DNA of 64,000 bases. Source: CAWBVG01 sp963792175 (GTDB lineage: Bacteria; Acidobacteriota; Vicinamibacteria; Vicinamibacterales; CAVVIG01). Below the pieces are notes generated by a model. It did not search any database, was not told the DNA's origin, and worked only from the letters and a program-made list of their open reading frames with translations. Each line of letters begins with the position of its first letter. Positions within the stretch are counted from its first letter, which is position 1. The stretch covers positions 115,657 through 179,656 of the forward strand of contig CAWBVG010000024.1 in NCBI GenBank assembly GCA_963792175.1. Reading direction: 5' to 3'. The translations under genes were made by a program, and so were the position numbers. Shown piece by piece: positions 1 through 10,542 of this stretch.

Positions 1-1014
1 ACAAGGGCCCGGACACCGCGGTCGCCATCAATCGACTGCTGAAAGAGGGAGCACACCTCAGCTTTGACGGCCGTTCGCAGATCGCAGCGACCGGCGTCTC
101 GAAGGCCAGGATCGAATCCGTCGCGAAGGACTTCGGTCTTTCAGTGAAGGCGACTGAGCCAGGAAGAGCCAGACCGGCGAACATCCCGAACCACGAATCC
201 CGAATCTCGAATCCCGAATCCCGACGCGATCTCCTTCCGCGCGCCGCGAATCGCGATGTACCAGCCCTGGACCGGGGGCAACATGGACGAGGGCTGGACG
301 CGCTGGGTGCTCGAGCAATACGAGTTCAACCTCACCTCGATTCACAACGCCGACGTCCGCGCCGGCAAGTTGCGGCAGAAGTTCGACGCCATCATCTTCG
401 CGGATCAGGATCCGCGCGCCATCGTCGACGGCTTCGACGCGCCGGCGATCCGCCCCGAATATCAAGGCGGAATTGGCGAGACCGGCGTCGAGAACCTCAA
501 GCAGTTCGTCGCCGAAGGCGGCACGCTGATCACGATGGGGAACGCCTGCGACCTGGCGATTGAGAAGCTGCCGATTCCGGTGAAGAACCTGAAAAAGGGA
601 CTCAGCCGCGATCAGCATTTCGCGCCCGGCGCGATCCTGCGGCTCGAGGTCGACGCGCAGCATCCGCTCGGCTCCGGCGTGGCGCCTTCCACCTACGGCT
701 TCTACATCAACAGTCCGTTCTTTCAGCTGACCGAGGGCTTCAACTCGCAGCGGACGAGCGTGGTCGCGCGCTATCCGAACACGAACGTGATCGCCTCGGG
801 CTGGCTGAAGGGCGAAGAGCTGATGGCGGGGCGGGCGGCGGTGGTGTCGATCGACATGAACCCCGGCAAGGTCGTGCTGTTCGGGCTTCGCCCGCAGCAT
901 CGCGCGCAGACGCACGCGACCTTCCCGCTGCTGTTCAATGCGCTGTATTTGTCGGCGCTCGACGGGACGCGCGCCGACAAAGACTTCGAACGAACCCTGA
1001 ACCCGGAACCATGA
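1..1014 (+). CDS. M14 family zinc carboxypeptidase, C-terminal part (5' end outside window)
   Basis: The C-terminal ~330 residues of a large secreted carboxypeptidase-A-like protein. The region after residue ~85 contains the block PRIAMYQPW, then MDEGWTRWVLEQYEF and a glutamine-amidotransferase-like tail (EGGTLITMGNA) that follows the M14 catalytic domain in long acidobacterial M14 proteins. The catalytic zinc site lies upstream and is not visible. Reading moves from frame 3 to frame 1 between about 225 and 240, directly after an array of CGAATCC-type heptamers (185-223), so the linker there is repeat-encoded. The stop codon overlaps the next start (ATGA). Family membership is inferred from the conserved C-terminal block only. 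Confidence 0.7.
185..223. repeat. Heptamer array (CGAATCC family) inside the M14 gene
   Basis: About five imperfect 7-nt units of the CGAATCC/CGAATCT type in tandem, read as a Ser/Asn/Pro/Arg-rich linker. A similar family occurs at the DUF58 start (34341-34377). The reading frame changes just downstream. Confidence 0.8.
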
Positions 1015-1027
1015 ACTCCGAACCCGT
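985..1027. repeat. Heptamer array (GAACCCN family) spanning a stop/start junction
   Basis: Consecutive 7-nt units GAACCCT, GAACCCG, GAACCAT, GAACTCC, GAACCCG. The unit variant GAACCAT supplies the ATG of the asparaginase gene, and the next base completes the TGA stop of the M14 gene. The same unit series occurs at 20622-20662 without the CAT variant. Confidence 0.85.
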
Positions 1028-1548
1028 CAGGATCTTCGTTACGGGCGGCACGTTCGACAAGGAGTACAACGAGCTCACCGGCGCGCTGTTCTTCAAGGAC
1101 ACGCACCTGCGCGAGATGCTTCGCCTGGGCCGCTCCCGCGTCGAGGTGTCGATCACGACGTTGATGATGATCGACAGCCTGGACATGACCGATTCCGATC
1201 GCGCACGGATCGTCGAGCAATGCGCGCAGGCGGCCGAATCGCGCATCCTGATCACGCACGGCACCGACACGATGGTCGAAACCGCCCGGGCTGTCGCGGC
1301 GGCGTTCGTCGGGGACGGAGGTCGGCCGGCATCGAAGACGACCTCCGTCCCCAAAACGATCGTGCTGACAGGCGCGATGGTCCCCTACGCGTTCGGCAGC
1401 TCGGACGGACTGTTCAACCTCGGGAGCGCCCTGTCGTTCGTCCAGGCGCTGTCCCCAGGTGTGTTCATCGCGATGAACGGGCGGTGCTTCCTCTGGGATC
1501 AGTGTCAGGAAAAACCGTGAGACCGGTGTGTTCGAGGAAGCACCATGA
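1011..1548 (+). CDS. Asparaginase-domain protein (type I N-terminal domain only)
   Basis: Small stand-alone asparaginase-like domain, presumably hydrolysing asparagine or a related amide. The first Thr motif TGGTFDK lies near residue 12 and the second catalytic motif HGTDTM near residue 83. Length is ~178 aa, against ~330 for full asparaginases, but stand-alone domains of 160-180 aa are known. The open frame stops at 1520; removing one base in TGTCAGGAAAAACC (an A/G pair, CAG/CGG) restores the family ending KNRETGVFEE and a stop at 1546-1548. The start is the ATG overlapping the M14 stop. Substrate is not determinable from sequence. Confidence 0.75.
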
Positions 1549-1688
1549 CAAGGACACAAAGGAAAAGAACAGAGGACACAAAGGGATGACACAGCGTCGT
1601 GCGGAGACTTCGGCGCACATTGCGGCGTTCGCTAGCCTTTGTGGCTTGTGTGGCCTCTGTGTCCTTTGTTTCCTTTGTGTCCTTGTCA
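1547..1688. repeat. Inverted heptamer-type arms (ACACAAAGG family)
   Basis: Left arm 1547-1585 is built from GGACACAAAGG/ACAGAGG words. The right arm 1635-1688 is its imperfect reverse complement (CCTTTGTGTCCTTG). The ~50-nt core between them holds the start of the M20 gene. It could fold as a long hairpin in RNA or single-stranded DNA. Confidence 0.8.
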
Positions 1689-2980
1689 GGTGTCGCGGCA
1701 GGCGCAGGACGAAGCCGTGCGCCTGCTCAGCGACTATGTGCGCATCGATACATCGAACCCGCCGGGCGACACCCGAAAGGCGGCGGACTTCCTCGCCGCC
1801 GTCCTGGAGCGCGAGGGCATCCCGGTCACGCGGTACGAATCGGCACCGGGGAAGGCGATTATCTACGCGCGTCTGAAAGCCACGGTGTCGCCGCCGGCCG
1901 GCAAGGCGATTCTGCTGATGCACCACATGGACGTGGTGCCGGCGGACCGATCGCAATGGAAGACCAATCCGTTCGAACCGACCATCCGGGGCAACGAACT
2001 GTGGGCCCGAGGCGCGATGGACATGAAGGGGCAGGGCGTCGCGCAGCTGCTTGCGTTCCTGCGCCTGAAGCGCGAACGGGTCCCGTTGACGCGCGACGTC
2101 ATTCTGCTGGCCGAACCGGACGAGGAAGTGGGTGGCGCGCTCGGCGCGCGGTGGATGATCGCGAATCACTATGCCGAGCTGGACCCGGAGTACGTCCTCG
2201 ACGAAGGCGGCTTCGGCAGCCGCGATCTGTTTGCGCCCGGCAAGCTCGTCTACGGCATCTCGGTCGCCGAAAAGAAGATCGTCTGGCTGAAGCTCCGAGT
2301 GGAAGGCGTGGCGGGACATGGCAGCCAGCCGAACGATCAGAATCCCAACGATCGCCTTGTGCGGGCGCTGTCGAGGCTTCTCGGAGAGTCGAACGTCGCG
2401 CGGCCCGCCTTGCGACAGCCGGGCGAGCCGTCCGTGCTCGACGTGATGCAGGCGAAGGTCGGCACATTCGCCCAGAACAAGTTCACGAACGCCATCCAGC
2501 AGCTCGACCATCGCGCTGACCTGGTTCCGGTCGGGCGTCGGCGATCCGCCGAAGATCAACGTCATCCCCTCGGTGGCCGAGGCCGGCCTCGACTGCCGGG
2601 TCCTGCCGGGCACGACCAAGGATCAGTGGATTGCCGAAGTGAAACGACGCCTCGGCGATCCCGCCATCGCGGTCGAATTGATCAACGAATCGGACGACCC
2701 GGTCGTCACGTCCTCGGACGCGCCGCTCTTCCGCCATCTCGAAGCGGCCATCACACGCCGGCACAGCGACGCCATCGTCACGCCGATGCTGATTCCGTAC
2801 GGCACCGACTCGAACGCGTTTCGGCCCAAGGGCGTCAAGAGCTTCGGCCTGTTCCCGGCCATCCTCTCGGGCGAGACCGTCGCGTCGATGCACGGCGACG
2901 CCGAGCGTGTGCCGCTCGACGGCGTCAGGGAAGCGGCCGAGATTCTGTTCGAGGCGCTGCGCGACACCCTGGCTCGCTGA
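1599..2980 (+). CDS. M20/M25/M40 family metallopeptidase
   Basis: Secreted dizinc aminoacylase/carboxypeptidase-like peptidase, ~459 aa after removing two inferred extra bases (near 1697 and at 2505/2506, the latter a C/G pair in a Leu codon). Metal ligands and catalytic residues are visible: MHHMDVVP (His, Asp), GAMDMKG, AEPDEEVGG (catalytic Glu pair) and a C-terminal GTDSNAFRPKG block. The GTG at 1599 gives a convincing signal peptide (RR-rich n-region, hydrophobic core VASVSFVSFVSLSGV, Ala-rich end). That core is encoded by the right arm of the repeat at 1547-1688. A TTG at 1639 is an alternative but gives a poor N-terminus. Confidence 0.8.
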
Positions 2981-3070
2981 CACCGCCGTCGCTAAGCCTT
3001 CGAGCCCATCTCCACCAACCGTCCGGCCCCTCCATCGTCTAACCTGACTACGTCGAGGCTCGATGCATTT

Positions 3071-3433
3071 ATGGACGATGTACTGGGCTACCTGCCGCTG
3101 TCACCCCAGCAGTTCCAGATCCTGCTGGCGCTCAGCGATGGCGATCGCCACGGTTACGGAATCATTCTCGAGATCGCCGAGCGCACGGCGGGCTCGGTCC
3201 GGCTCGGCACCGGCACGCTCTACACCGCGCTGGCCGGCCTGGTCGACAGGGCCCTGATCGTCGAACCGCGGCACCGCCCGGCCGGCGACGAACGGCGCCG
3301 CTACTACCGCCTCACAACGCTCGGACGAGCGGTGCTGGAAGCCGAAACCGCACGGCTCGACGCGCTCGTCAAACAGGCCCGGCGCAAAGGCGTGACGGCG
3401 CTCGGGCGGCCGGCGTGGTCGCGGCCGAAATGA
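3071..3433 (+). CDS. PadR family transcriptional regulator (PadR1)
   Basis: 120-aa winged-helix regulator. Typical PadR features: FQILLALSDGDRHGYGI recognition-helix region, GTGTLYTALAGLVDRALI, ERRRYYRLTTLGR wing, then a C-terminal helix. It is followed by an ADOP permease whose ATG (3430) overlaps this stop, the usual PadR/ADOP arrangement in acidobacteria. It probably represses its own operon. A short palindrome TCGAGGCTCGA sits just upstream of the start and could be an operator, but it also overlaps the ribosome-binding region. Confidence 0.88.
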   Translation: MDDVLGYLPLSPQQFQILLALSDGDRHGYGIILEIAERTAGSVRLGTGTLYTALAGLVDRALIVEPRHRPAGDERRRYYRLTTLGRAVLEAETARLDALVKQARRKGVTALGRPAWSRPK

Positions 3434-6073
3434 GCCGGGCGTTCGACGTGGCCGGACGTCTCTACGGGATCGCGCTCCGGCTGCTGCCGCGCGAGCTGCG
3501 CGATCGCTATGGCGACGACATGCGGCAGACGTTCGCGGATCGCGCCGCAGGCCGCCGCGGGCTCGGCGTCGGCATGCTGTTCGTCGAAGAGTTCGTCGAC
3601 CTGGTCCGAGCGCGGCGCCGTCCGGTACCGCGGAGCAAGCAGAGGAGACATCCCGTGGGATCGCTGACACACGACATCCGGTTCGCGCTGCGGTTGCTGT
3701 ATCGCCAGCCGTCATTCACCATCGTCGCGATCGTCACGCTCGCGCTCGGCATCGGCGCCACGACCGCCGTCTTCACGGTCGTCAACGGCGTCCTGCTCCG
3801 GCCGCTGCCCTACCGGGAACCCGATCGGCTCGTGCAGCTGTTCCACGGCCGCAACGGCCGTCTGTCGATGACCTACTCGCCGCCGAACTATCGCGACGTC
3901 ACGGCCGGAAGCGGCGTGTTCTCCGGTGCAACGGCAATGACCCCGTCGTCGGCGAATCTCATCGGCAACGGCGATCCCCAGCAGCTGGACGGCGCGAATG
4001 TCACGACGTCGTTCTTCACCGTCCTCGGCGCCACGCCGCAACGCGGCCGCGCATTCGTGGATGCTGATGGCATCGAGGGCGCGCCGGCGGTGGTCGTCGT
4101 CAGCGACGGGCTCTGGCGCCGCCAGTTCGGCGCCCGCTCGGACATCGTCGGCTCGACGCTGCGGCTCGATGGCAAGCCGTTCACGGTGATTGGCGTCGCG
4201 CCGCCCGATCTGACGATTCCAGCCGGCGCCGAGTACTGGCGGCCGCTGATTTTCTCGAGCGACAACCTGAGCGACAAGCAGCGCGGCGCCCAATGGGTGG
4301 GCGTCATCGCGCGCCTGAAACCTGACGTGACGCTCGAACAGACCAACGGTGCGATGGCGATCGTCGCCCGGCGTCTGTCGGAGCAGTATCCCAATACGAA
4401 CAAGGACCGCGTCATGACCGCGATGCGGCTGCACGATCGCATCGTGCGCGGCATCCGTCCGGCGCTGCATGATCCTGCTGGGCGCCGTCACGCTGGTGCT
4501 GCTCGTCGCCTGCGTCAACGTGGCCAATCTGCTGCTGGCCCGAGCGAACAGCCGCACGCGCGAAGTGGCCGTCCGCGCAGCCGTCGGCGCCGGACGGGCG
4601 CGTCTCATCCAGCAGTTTCTCGTCGAAAGCGTCGTGCTTGGCGCCGCCGGCGCCGCGGCGGGCCTTGCGGTCGCGTATTGGGCGATTCGTGCCCTCGTGG
4701 CACTGGGACCGTCGCGCATTCCACGGCTCGGGGAAGTCGGCGTCGACTGGCGGGTCCTCATGTTCGTGGTCACGGTGGCGGTGGCCACGAGCGTCGTCTT
4801 CGGGCTGGTGCCGGCGCTCGCGACGACGGGCCGCTCGTTCGCGCGGCTCATCTCGACTGCCGGACGCGGTCTCGTCGGAGAGGCGGGAACGCGCCTCCGC
4901 AGGACGCTGGTCGTCGCCGAAATGGCGCTGGCGGTGGTCCTGCTGGTCGCTGCCGGCCTGCTGATGCGCAGCTATCAGCGGATCAGTCACGTCGATCCGG
5001 GGTTCTCCCCGGATCGCGTGCTGACGTTCGCGATCGGGCTTCCGGAATCGAAGTACTCGACCAGCGCGGCGGCAGGCGGCTTCGTGCAGTCGTTCGTCGA
5101 CAGCCTCGCGGCGCGCCCCGGCGTCGAGGCCGCGGCGGGGGTTTTCGGGCTGCCGCTCGACGACAACTTCAGCGCGAGCTCGAGCTTCACGCGGCCCGGC
5201 GAGGCCGATTCCGCCGACTCGCCGAGCGTCGGGATGCGCATCGTCACGCCCGGGTATTTCAAAGCGCTGCACATCCCGCTGCGCGCCGGCCGCCTGTTCG
5301 ACGGACACGACGACGAGACGGGAGCCGAAGTGGTGGTGATCAACGAAGAGGCTGCCCGCCGCTACTGGCCCGGGATGAATCCAATCGGACAGCAGCTGCA
5401 CCTCGGTGTACGGCTGGCCGAGGCGCGCAGCGGACAGAAGACCATCGTGGGCGTCGTCGGCGATGTCAAATGGAACGGTCTCGACGCCACGCCGCCGCCG
5501 GAGGTGTATCTCCCGCACAGGCAGCATCCGGTGGACTCGCTGACCATCGTCGTGCGGACTGCGGGCGAGCCGGCCGCGTTCGTTCCGGTCGCCCGTGCGG
5601 ATCTGGCGGCTCTCGATCGCGAACTTCCCATCTCGGCCGTTCGCACGATGGACGAAGTCGTCGGCCGATCGATCGTCGAACGGCGATTCATGATGGTGCT
5701 GCTCGGAGCCTTTGCCGCGGTCGCCATCCTGCTCGCCGCCATCGGCGTCTACGGCGTGCTGGCGTACATCGTGAGCCAGCGGACGCAGGAGATCGGCGTG
5801 CGGCTCGCCATCGGCGCGTCGCCCGCCGATGTGGTGCGCCTGTTCTTGCGCGAAGGCGTGGCGCTCGCCGCGGCGGGGCTGCTGCTCGGCGTCGTGAGCG
5901 CACTGGCGGCGGGGCGCGTGCTGGCGTCGCTGCTGTTCGGCGTCACGACCACCGATCCGCTTACCTTCGTCGGCGTCACGCTGGCGCTCGGCATCGCGGC
6001 GCTGTGCGCGAGCTACCTTCCGGCGCGGCGCGCGGCAGCGGTCGATCCGATGACCGCGCTCCGGACGGACTAA
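3430..6073 (+). CDS. ADOP-type ABC transporter permease 1 (FtsX/MacB-like)
   Basis: Large membrane protein, ~880 aa. A short cytoplasmic N-terminal segment (LYGIALRLLPRELRDRYGDDM, shared by PadR-linked ADOPs) precedes two MacB_PCD + FtsX modules: TM1 at IVAIVTLALGIGATTAVF, a periplasmic domain, three TMs (LGAVTLVLLVACVNVANLL onward), a second periplasmic domain, and a final set ending YLPARRAAAVDPMTALR. No ATPase is encoded nearby, hence orphan. One +1 shift at 4467/4468 decodes as a G/C pair in a Leu codon (CTG/CTC before ATG). The start at 3430 is chosen for the ATGA overlap with padR. Transported substrate unknown. Confidence 0.85.
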
Positions 6074-6082
6074 AATCGAGAG

Positions 6083-8337
6083 GTGTATCGTCACGGGTTA
6101 TCACGAAGACGCGAAGACTACGAAGGCCGCGAAGGATCTTTTTCGAAAGAACGTGCTCTGTCGGCTTCGTCGTCGCTGGTGCTGGCCGCGGCGTGCGGCC
6201 GAAGCCCGGCCGATCCGCCGGCGCGAGCGAAGCCGAACATCCTGCTCATCACGATCGACACGTTTCGCGCCGATCGGCTCGGAGCCGGCGTCGCACCGAC
6301 GCTCGATCGGCTGGCAGCATCCTCGCTGCAATTCACGTCGGCGCGGACGGCCGTACCGCTGACGCTGCCGTCGCACACGACGATCCTCACCGGCCAGCTG
6401 CCGCCGGAGCACGGCGTGCGCGACAACGGCGTGGATCCGTCGGGCAATCCGGCGGACACGATCGGCCCGCCTGCTGAACGCGGCCGGCTATCAGACCGCT
6501 GCGTTCGTCGGCGCGTACGTCCTCGACCGGCGCTTCGGCCTCTCGCAGGGATTCGACACCTACGACGATCAGATTCCGCGGGATCCGAATGCCACCGAGC
6601 GTCTCGAAGCCGAGCGTCCCGCGTCAGCCGTCGTCGACCGCGCGCTCGCGTGGCTCGATCGACGCTCAGCTAGCCCCCAGCCCCCAGCCCCTAATCCCAT
6701 CCCAATCCCTAATCACCTAATCCCTTCTTCCTTTGGATCCACCTCTACGATCCACATGCGCCCTACAACCCGCCGCCCGAATTCGTTCGCTCCACCGCGG
6801 GACGGACGGCGACGGTCGAAGAGCGTTACGACGGCGAGGTTCGGTATGCCGACGCGCAGATCGCGCGCGTCCTGGCGTGGCTCGATGCGCACGCGCTACG
6901 GGACCGGACGTTGGTGGTCGTCGCTGGCGATCACGGCGAAGGCCTGGGGGATCACGGCGAGCGGACTCACGGCATGCTGCTGTACGACTCGACGCTACGC
7001 GTGCCGTTGATCGTGTCCATGCCGGGCAGCGCTGCGGCCAGGCGCGACGACCCCGTGAGTCTCGCAGACATCGCGCCCACGGTCCTGCGCGCCGCCGGCA
7101 TCGCGGTGCCGGCAGCGATGAAGGGGCGGGACCTGCTGGGCGGGATGCAGGCAGGATGGGCGGGACGGGCAGGAACGGCGGTGTGGCGGCGAGTGCCGAG
7201 CTGTACTCTGAGACGGAGTATCCGCGCGTCGCCGGCTGGAGTCCGCTGCATGCGTTGACCGACGGCCGTTGGATGGGGATCACCGGCGCGGGAGCCACGG
7301 CGCTGTACGACCTGCAAAACGATCCGAAGGAGGAGCGGGACGTCTCGGCCGCGCAGCCGTCGGTCACCGCGGCGCTGGCCGCGCGCATCGACGCCATCCG
7401 GCGGCGCGCCGCCAAGCCGGCGGGCCGCGCGATATCGTCCGACGCCGCGCAGCGGCTGCGTTCGCTGGGCTACGTCGCCAGCTCGGGCCAGTCGTCGCCT
7501 GGAGACGGTGGACCGCATCCGGCCGCGAAGATCGATGCGTGGAATCAGTTCGAGGCAGCGCTCGCGGCGCTCAATTCGGGTCAGGTCGCAGCGGCCGCGA
7601 CCGCCTTGTCGAAGCTGGCCGCCACCAATCCGGATTCGCCGGTCTTTCAAACGACCTACGCACGCGCGCTCGGGGAAAGCGGCCAGTCGGCGCGCGCGCT
7701 CGAGGTCTACCGTGGCGCGGCGCAGCGCTGGCCGACCGACGCGCTGCTCCTGCACGACCTCGCGGTCGCCGCGCGAAATGCGGCGACCAAGATGTCGGGC
7801 CCGGCCGCCAGCGCGCTGATCGAAGAGGCGGTACGCGCGGATCGGGCCGCGCTGGTGCTCTCGCCCAACAGCGCGGTCGCGCACAACGGCCTGGGTCTGC
7901 TCGCGGTCGACCTGAACCGGCCGCAGGATGCCTTGAAGGAGTTCGAGCGCGCCGCCGCGATCGATCCGAACAACGCGTCGTACTCGACGAATCTCGGGAA
8001 CGCGCGCCGCGTGGTCGGCGACGCGAGCGGCGCGGAACAGGCGTACCGCCGCGCCCTCGAAGTGGACCCGCGCGCGGCTGACGCCGTCAACGGCCTCGGT
8101 GTTCTGCTGGTGGAGACCAAACGACCGGCGGAGGCGATCCCGCTGTTCGAGCGCGCCATCGCGGCCGCGCCCGATTTCCAGGAAGCGCGATTGAACCTCG
8201 GGATTGCCCTGCAGGAGAGCGGTCAGACCGCGCGCGCGGCCGACACCTACCGGCAGGTGCTGGCCGCGCCCGCCGCGCTACAAGCGCGAACGCGACGCGG
8301 CTGCGAAGCTGCTGGCGGCGATCGGAGCGCGCGATGA
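6083..8337 (+). CDS. Sulfatase-like alkaline-phosphatase-superfamily hydrolase with TPR repeats (copy 1)
   Basis: Lipoprotein-type N-terminus (LVLAAAC lipobox) followed by a sulfatase-fold domain: metal-site start NILLITIDTFRADRL, nucleophile region LTLPSHTTILTG, and GDHGEGLGDHGE. A TPR array of ~8 helices pairs follows from about 7530. At the sulfatase (C/S)xPxR position the sequence is T-L-P-S-H, so no formylglycine precursor is present and true sulfatase activity is doubtful; a phosphatase or phosphodiesterase role is as likely. Broken by at least three +1 shifts (about 6464, within 6668-6730, about 7185). Heptamer arrays encode the loop before FFLWIHLYDPHAPY and a second loop at 7138-7184. 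The N-terminal start is uncertain. The stop overlaps copy 2 (ATGA). Confidence 0.72.
6101..6147. repeat. Heptamer-like array (CGAAGAC/GCGAAGG family)
   Basis: Words CGAAGAC, GCGAAGA, CGAAGGC and GCGAAGG in near-tandem order, just downstream of ADOP 1 and overlapping the presumed N-terminus of the sulfatase-like gene. It makes that gene's start ambiguous. Confidence 0.65.
6668..6724. repeat. Heptamer array (AGCCCCC then CTAATCC) inside sulfatase-like copy 1
   Basis: Units AGCCCCC are followed by CTAATCC/CCAATCC-type units. Read in frame they give a Pro/Ser/Asn-rich insert between AWLDRR and FFLWIHLYDPHAPY. The reading frame differs on the two sides by one base. Confidence 0.85.
7138..7184. 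repeat. GGCAGGA/GGGCGGG word array inside sulfatase-like copy 1
   Basis: Repeated words GGGCGGGA, GGCAGGAT and GGCAGGAA between the GRDLL block and AELYSETEYPR. Related words occur after both TonB receptor genes (13570-13600 and 16685-16708). A +1 frame change follows. Confidence 0.55.
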
Positions 8338-10317
8338 GCATCGCGTGGCTCGACGGCTCAAGGCTACGGCGTTCGGCAGATTCTTGCGGCATTCGCTCGT
8401 GCCTGTGTGCTTGCGCCTTGTCGCGTGGCGGCGTTGCAGGCTCCGGCGCCGACGCCAGCCTGGCGCTCGAAATCTGGTCCTCGTCACCATCGACACGCTG
8501 CGAGCCGATCACGTGGGCGCGTACGGATATGCCCGCTCGCAGGCGTCGTTCGTCGACGAGGTCGCGCGTTCGGGCGATTGCCTTCGAGCACGCGTACGCC
8601 GCCGCACCAATCACGCTGCCGTCGCACGCGACGCTGATGACGGGCCGGTATCCGCCCGGACACGGCGCGCGCGACAACGGCATGCAGGTCTCGAAAACGG
8701 TCCCGACCATGGCGACGGAATTGAAGGCGCACGGCTTCAGAACGGCGGCATTCGTCGCCGCGTTTCCGCTCGATCACCAGTTCGGTCTCGACCGCGGCTT
8801 CGACGTGTACAGCGACCGCCTCCCGCGCGGTCCCGACGGCAAGCCGTCGAACGAACGCCCGGCGTCGCAAGTCGTCGACGAAGCGATTGCGTGGCTGCGC
8901 AGCTGGCGCCCACTGCCCCTGCAGCCCCCGACCGCAGCCCCCTGCCAGCTAGCCCCAGCCCCCAGCCCCCAGCCCCGACAGGTTCTTCCTGTGGGTCCAC
9001 GTCTTCGAGCCGCACGCGCCCTATGGCGACGCGTCGGATCGCCGACCGGTGCTCGATCGGTACGATCAGGAAATCGGCGTCGCCAATCGCGAGCTGATGC
9101 GGCTGCTCGGGGCAATCGACGCCAGGGATACGCTCGTGATCGTCGCGGGCGACCACGGCGAGGCCTTCGGCGAGCACGGCGAGTTCAGCCACAGCATCTT
9201 CATCTACGACACCACGCTGCGGGTGCCGCTCGCGATGCGCGGCCCCGGCATCAGCTCTGGTGAGCCGACGACGAATCGCGAACGACGAACCGCGAACGCC
9301 ATGGTCACCGGTCCTGTGACCCTGGCCGACGTAGCGCCGACCGCGATGCGGCTGCTTGGATTCACGATGCCGGACGCCGACGGAATCGATCTCTCGCCGG
9401 CTCTCGCCGGCCGAGCGCTGCCGCGGCGCGAGCTCTACGCCGAGTCGTTCGCCCCGCTGCATGGAGTTTGGCTGGGCGCCGCTGCGCGCGATCCGATCGG
9501 GACCGTGGAAGTTCATCGCGGCCCCGAAACCAGAGCTCTTCGACATCGACCACGACGCCTCCGAGCAGACCAATGTCGCGAACTCACAAACGACCGTGGC
9601 TCGCGAGCTCGATGCGCGCGCGAACCGGTATTCGCCGCCGCGATTGCCGGCGACGCCTGTCGATCGACGCCAGCGGACGGGAGCGGTTGCGCGCCCTGGG
9701 CTATGCCATGGGTTCGAGACTCGATCACGAGCCCGGGGGCGTCGATCCGAAGGACCGGCTCGACGTCGCGGCCCGAATCGCCCAGGTGACCTCGGGGGAA
9801 CTGTCAGGTCCGGCGCTCAGGACGGCGCTGGAGCAGATTCTCGCCGTCGACGCAGCAAACGGCCAGGCGCACGTGCGTCTCGGTTTCGTCCTCGCAGAGT
9901 CAGGTGACTGCCCGCGTGCGGAACGGGAGTTCGCGGCGGCGATCAACGGCGGCTTGCCGACCGCGGACGCCCATATCGGACTGGCCACCTGCCTCGGGCG
10001 GCGCAACGACCTGGCCGGCGCCGAGCGGACGCTCAACGAGGCCCGAAAGCGCGAACCGGACAATCCGGTCGTGACCGCGAACCTCGGCATCCTCCAGGCC
10101 GCCCGGGGCAGCCTGCCTGAGGCCATCAAGACACTGCGAGACAGCTCTCCAGGTCGATCCCAACCTTCACGAGGCTCGATTCAATCTCGCGCTTGCGTAC
10201 GCCAAGGCCGGCCGAAGGGCCGAGGCCGCCTCGACCGCGCGGGAACTGCTGGCTCGACTTCCGCCGGCCGCACCCCAACGGGCCGAAGTCGAGCGACTGC
10301 TGAAAGCGGTGGAATGA
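8334..10317 (+). CDS. Sulfatase-like hydrolase with TPR repeats (copy 2)
   Basis: Tandem paralogue of the preceding gene, ~660 aa. Sulfatase-fold motifs NLVLVTIDTLRADHVGAYGY, ITLPSHATLMTGRYPPGHG (again Thr-Leu-Pro-Ser-His instead of Cys/Ser-x-Pro-x-Arg), FFLWVHVFEPHAPYG and GDHGEAFGEHGE, then the C-terminal signature RERLRALGY and ~4 TPRs ending LLKAVE. Sites 8575/8576, 9459/9460, 9655/9656 and 10136/10137 are G/C pairs at codon ends that restore one frame. A further shift lies within the repeat 8911-8977. The start at 8334 is set by the ATGA overlap; a lipoprotein or signal sequence is likely but garbled. Confidence 0.72.
8911..8977. repeat. AGCCCCC heptamer array inside sulfatase-like copy 2
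   Basis: Units AGCCCCC/AGCCCCA plus degenerate neighbours encode a Pro/Gln/Ala-rich loop exactly between the AIAWL block and FFLWVHVFEPHAPYG. This is the same structural position as the array in copy 1, but with different repeat units. Confidence 0.85.
9270..9300. repeat. CGAACGN heptamer array inside sulfatase-like copy 2
   Basis: Four consecutive units CGAATCG, CGAACGA, CGAACCG, CGAACGC encode an Asn/Arg/Thr-rich loop between the GPGI and TGPVTLADVAPT blocks. Confidence 0.75.
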
Positions 10318-10542
10318 CGAGCTGACGGTGTCCGTTTTCGTCCAGCGACCGCATCCGAGTCTCACTTTCGCACGCGCCAGCCGCTGAAAGCCCATCCCCA
10401 CAAGTACTGAACAAAAAAGGGGTTCCAGAATTAGGGCGAAAAGCGTAAGCTAGGCTGTTCCGCATCGCAGACACCGGTCGATTTCTGACGGTGTCTCCAG
10501 AGCGGACATCGACCCCTTATGAAAATTTGTGGAGGCATTGGA

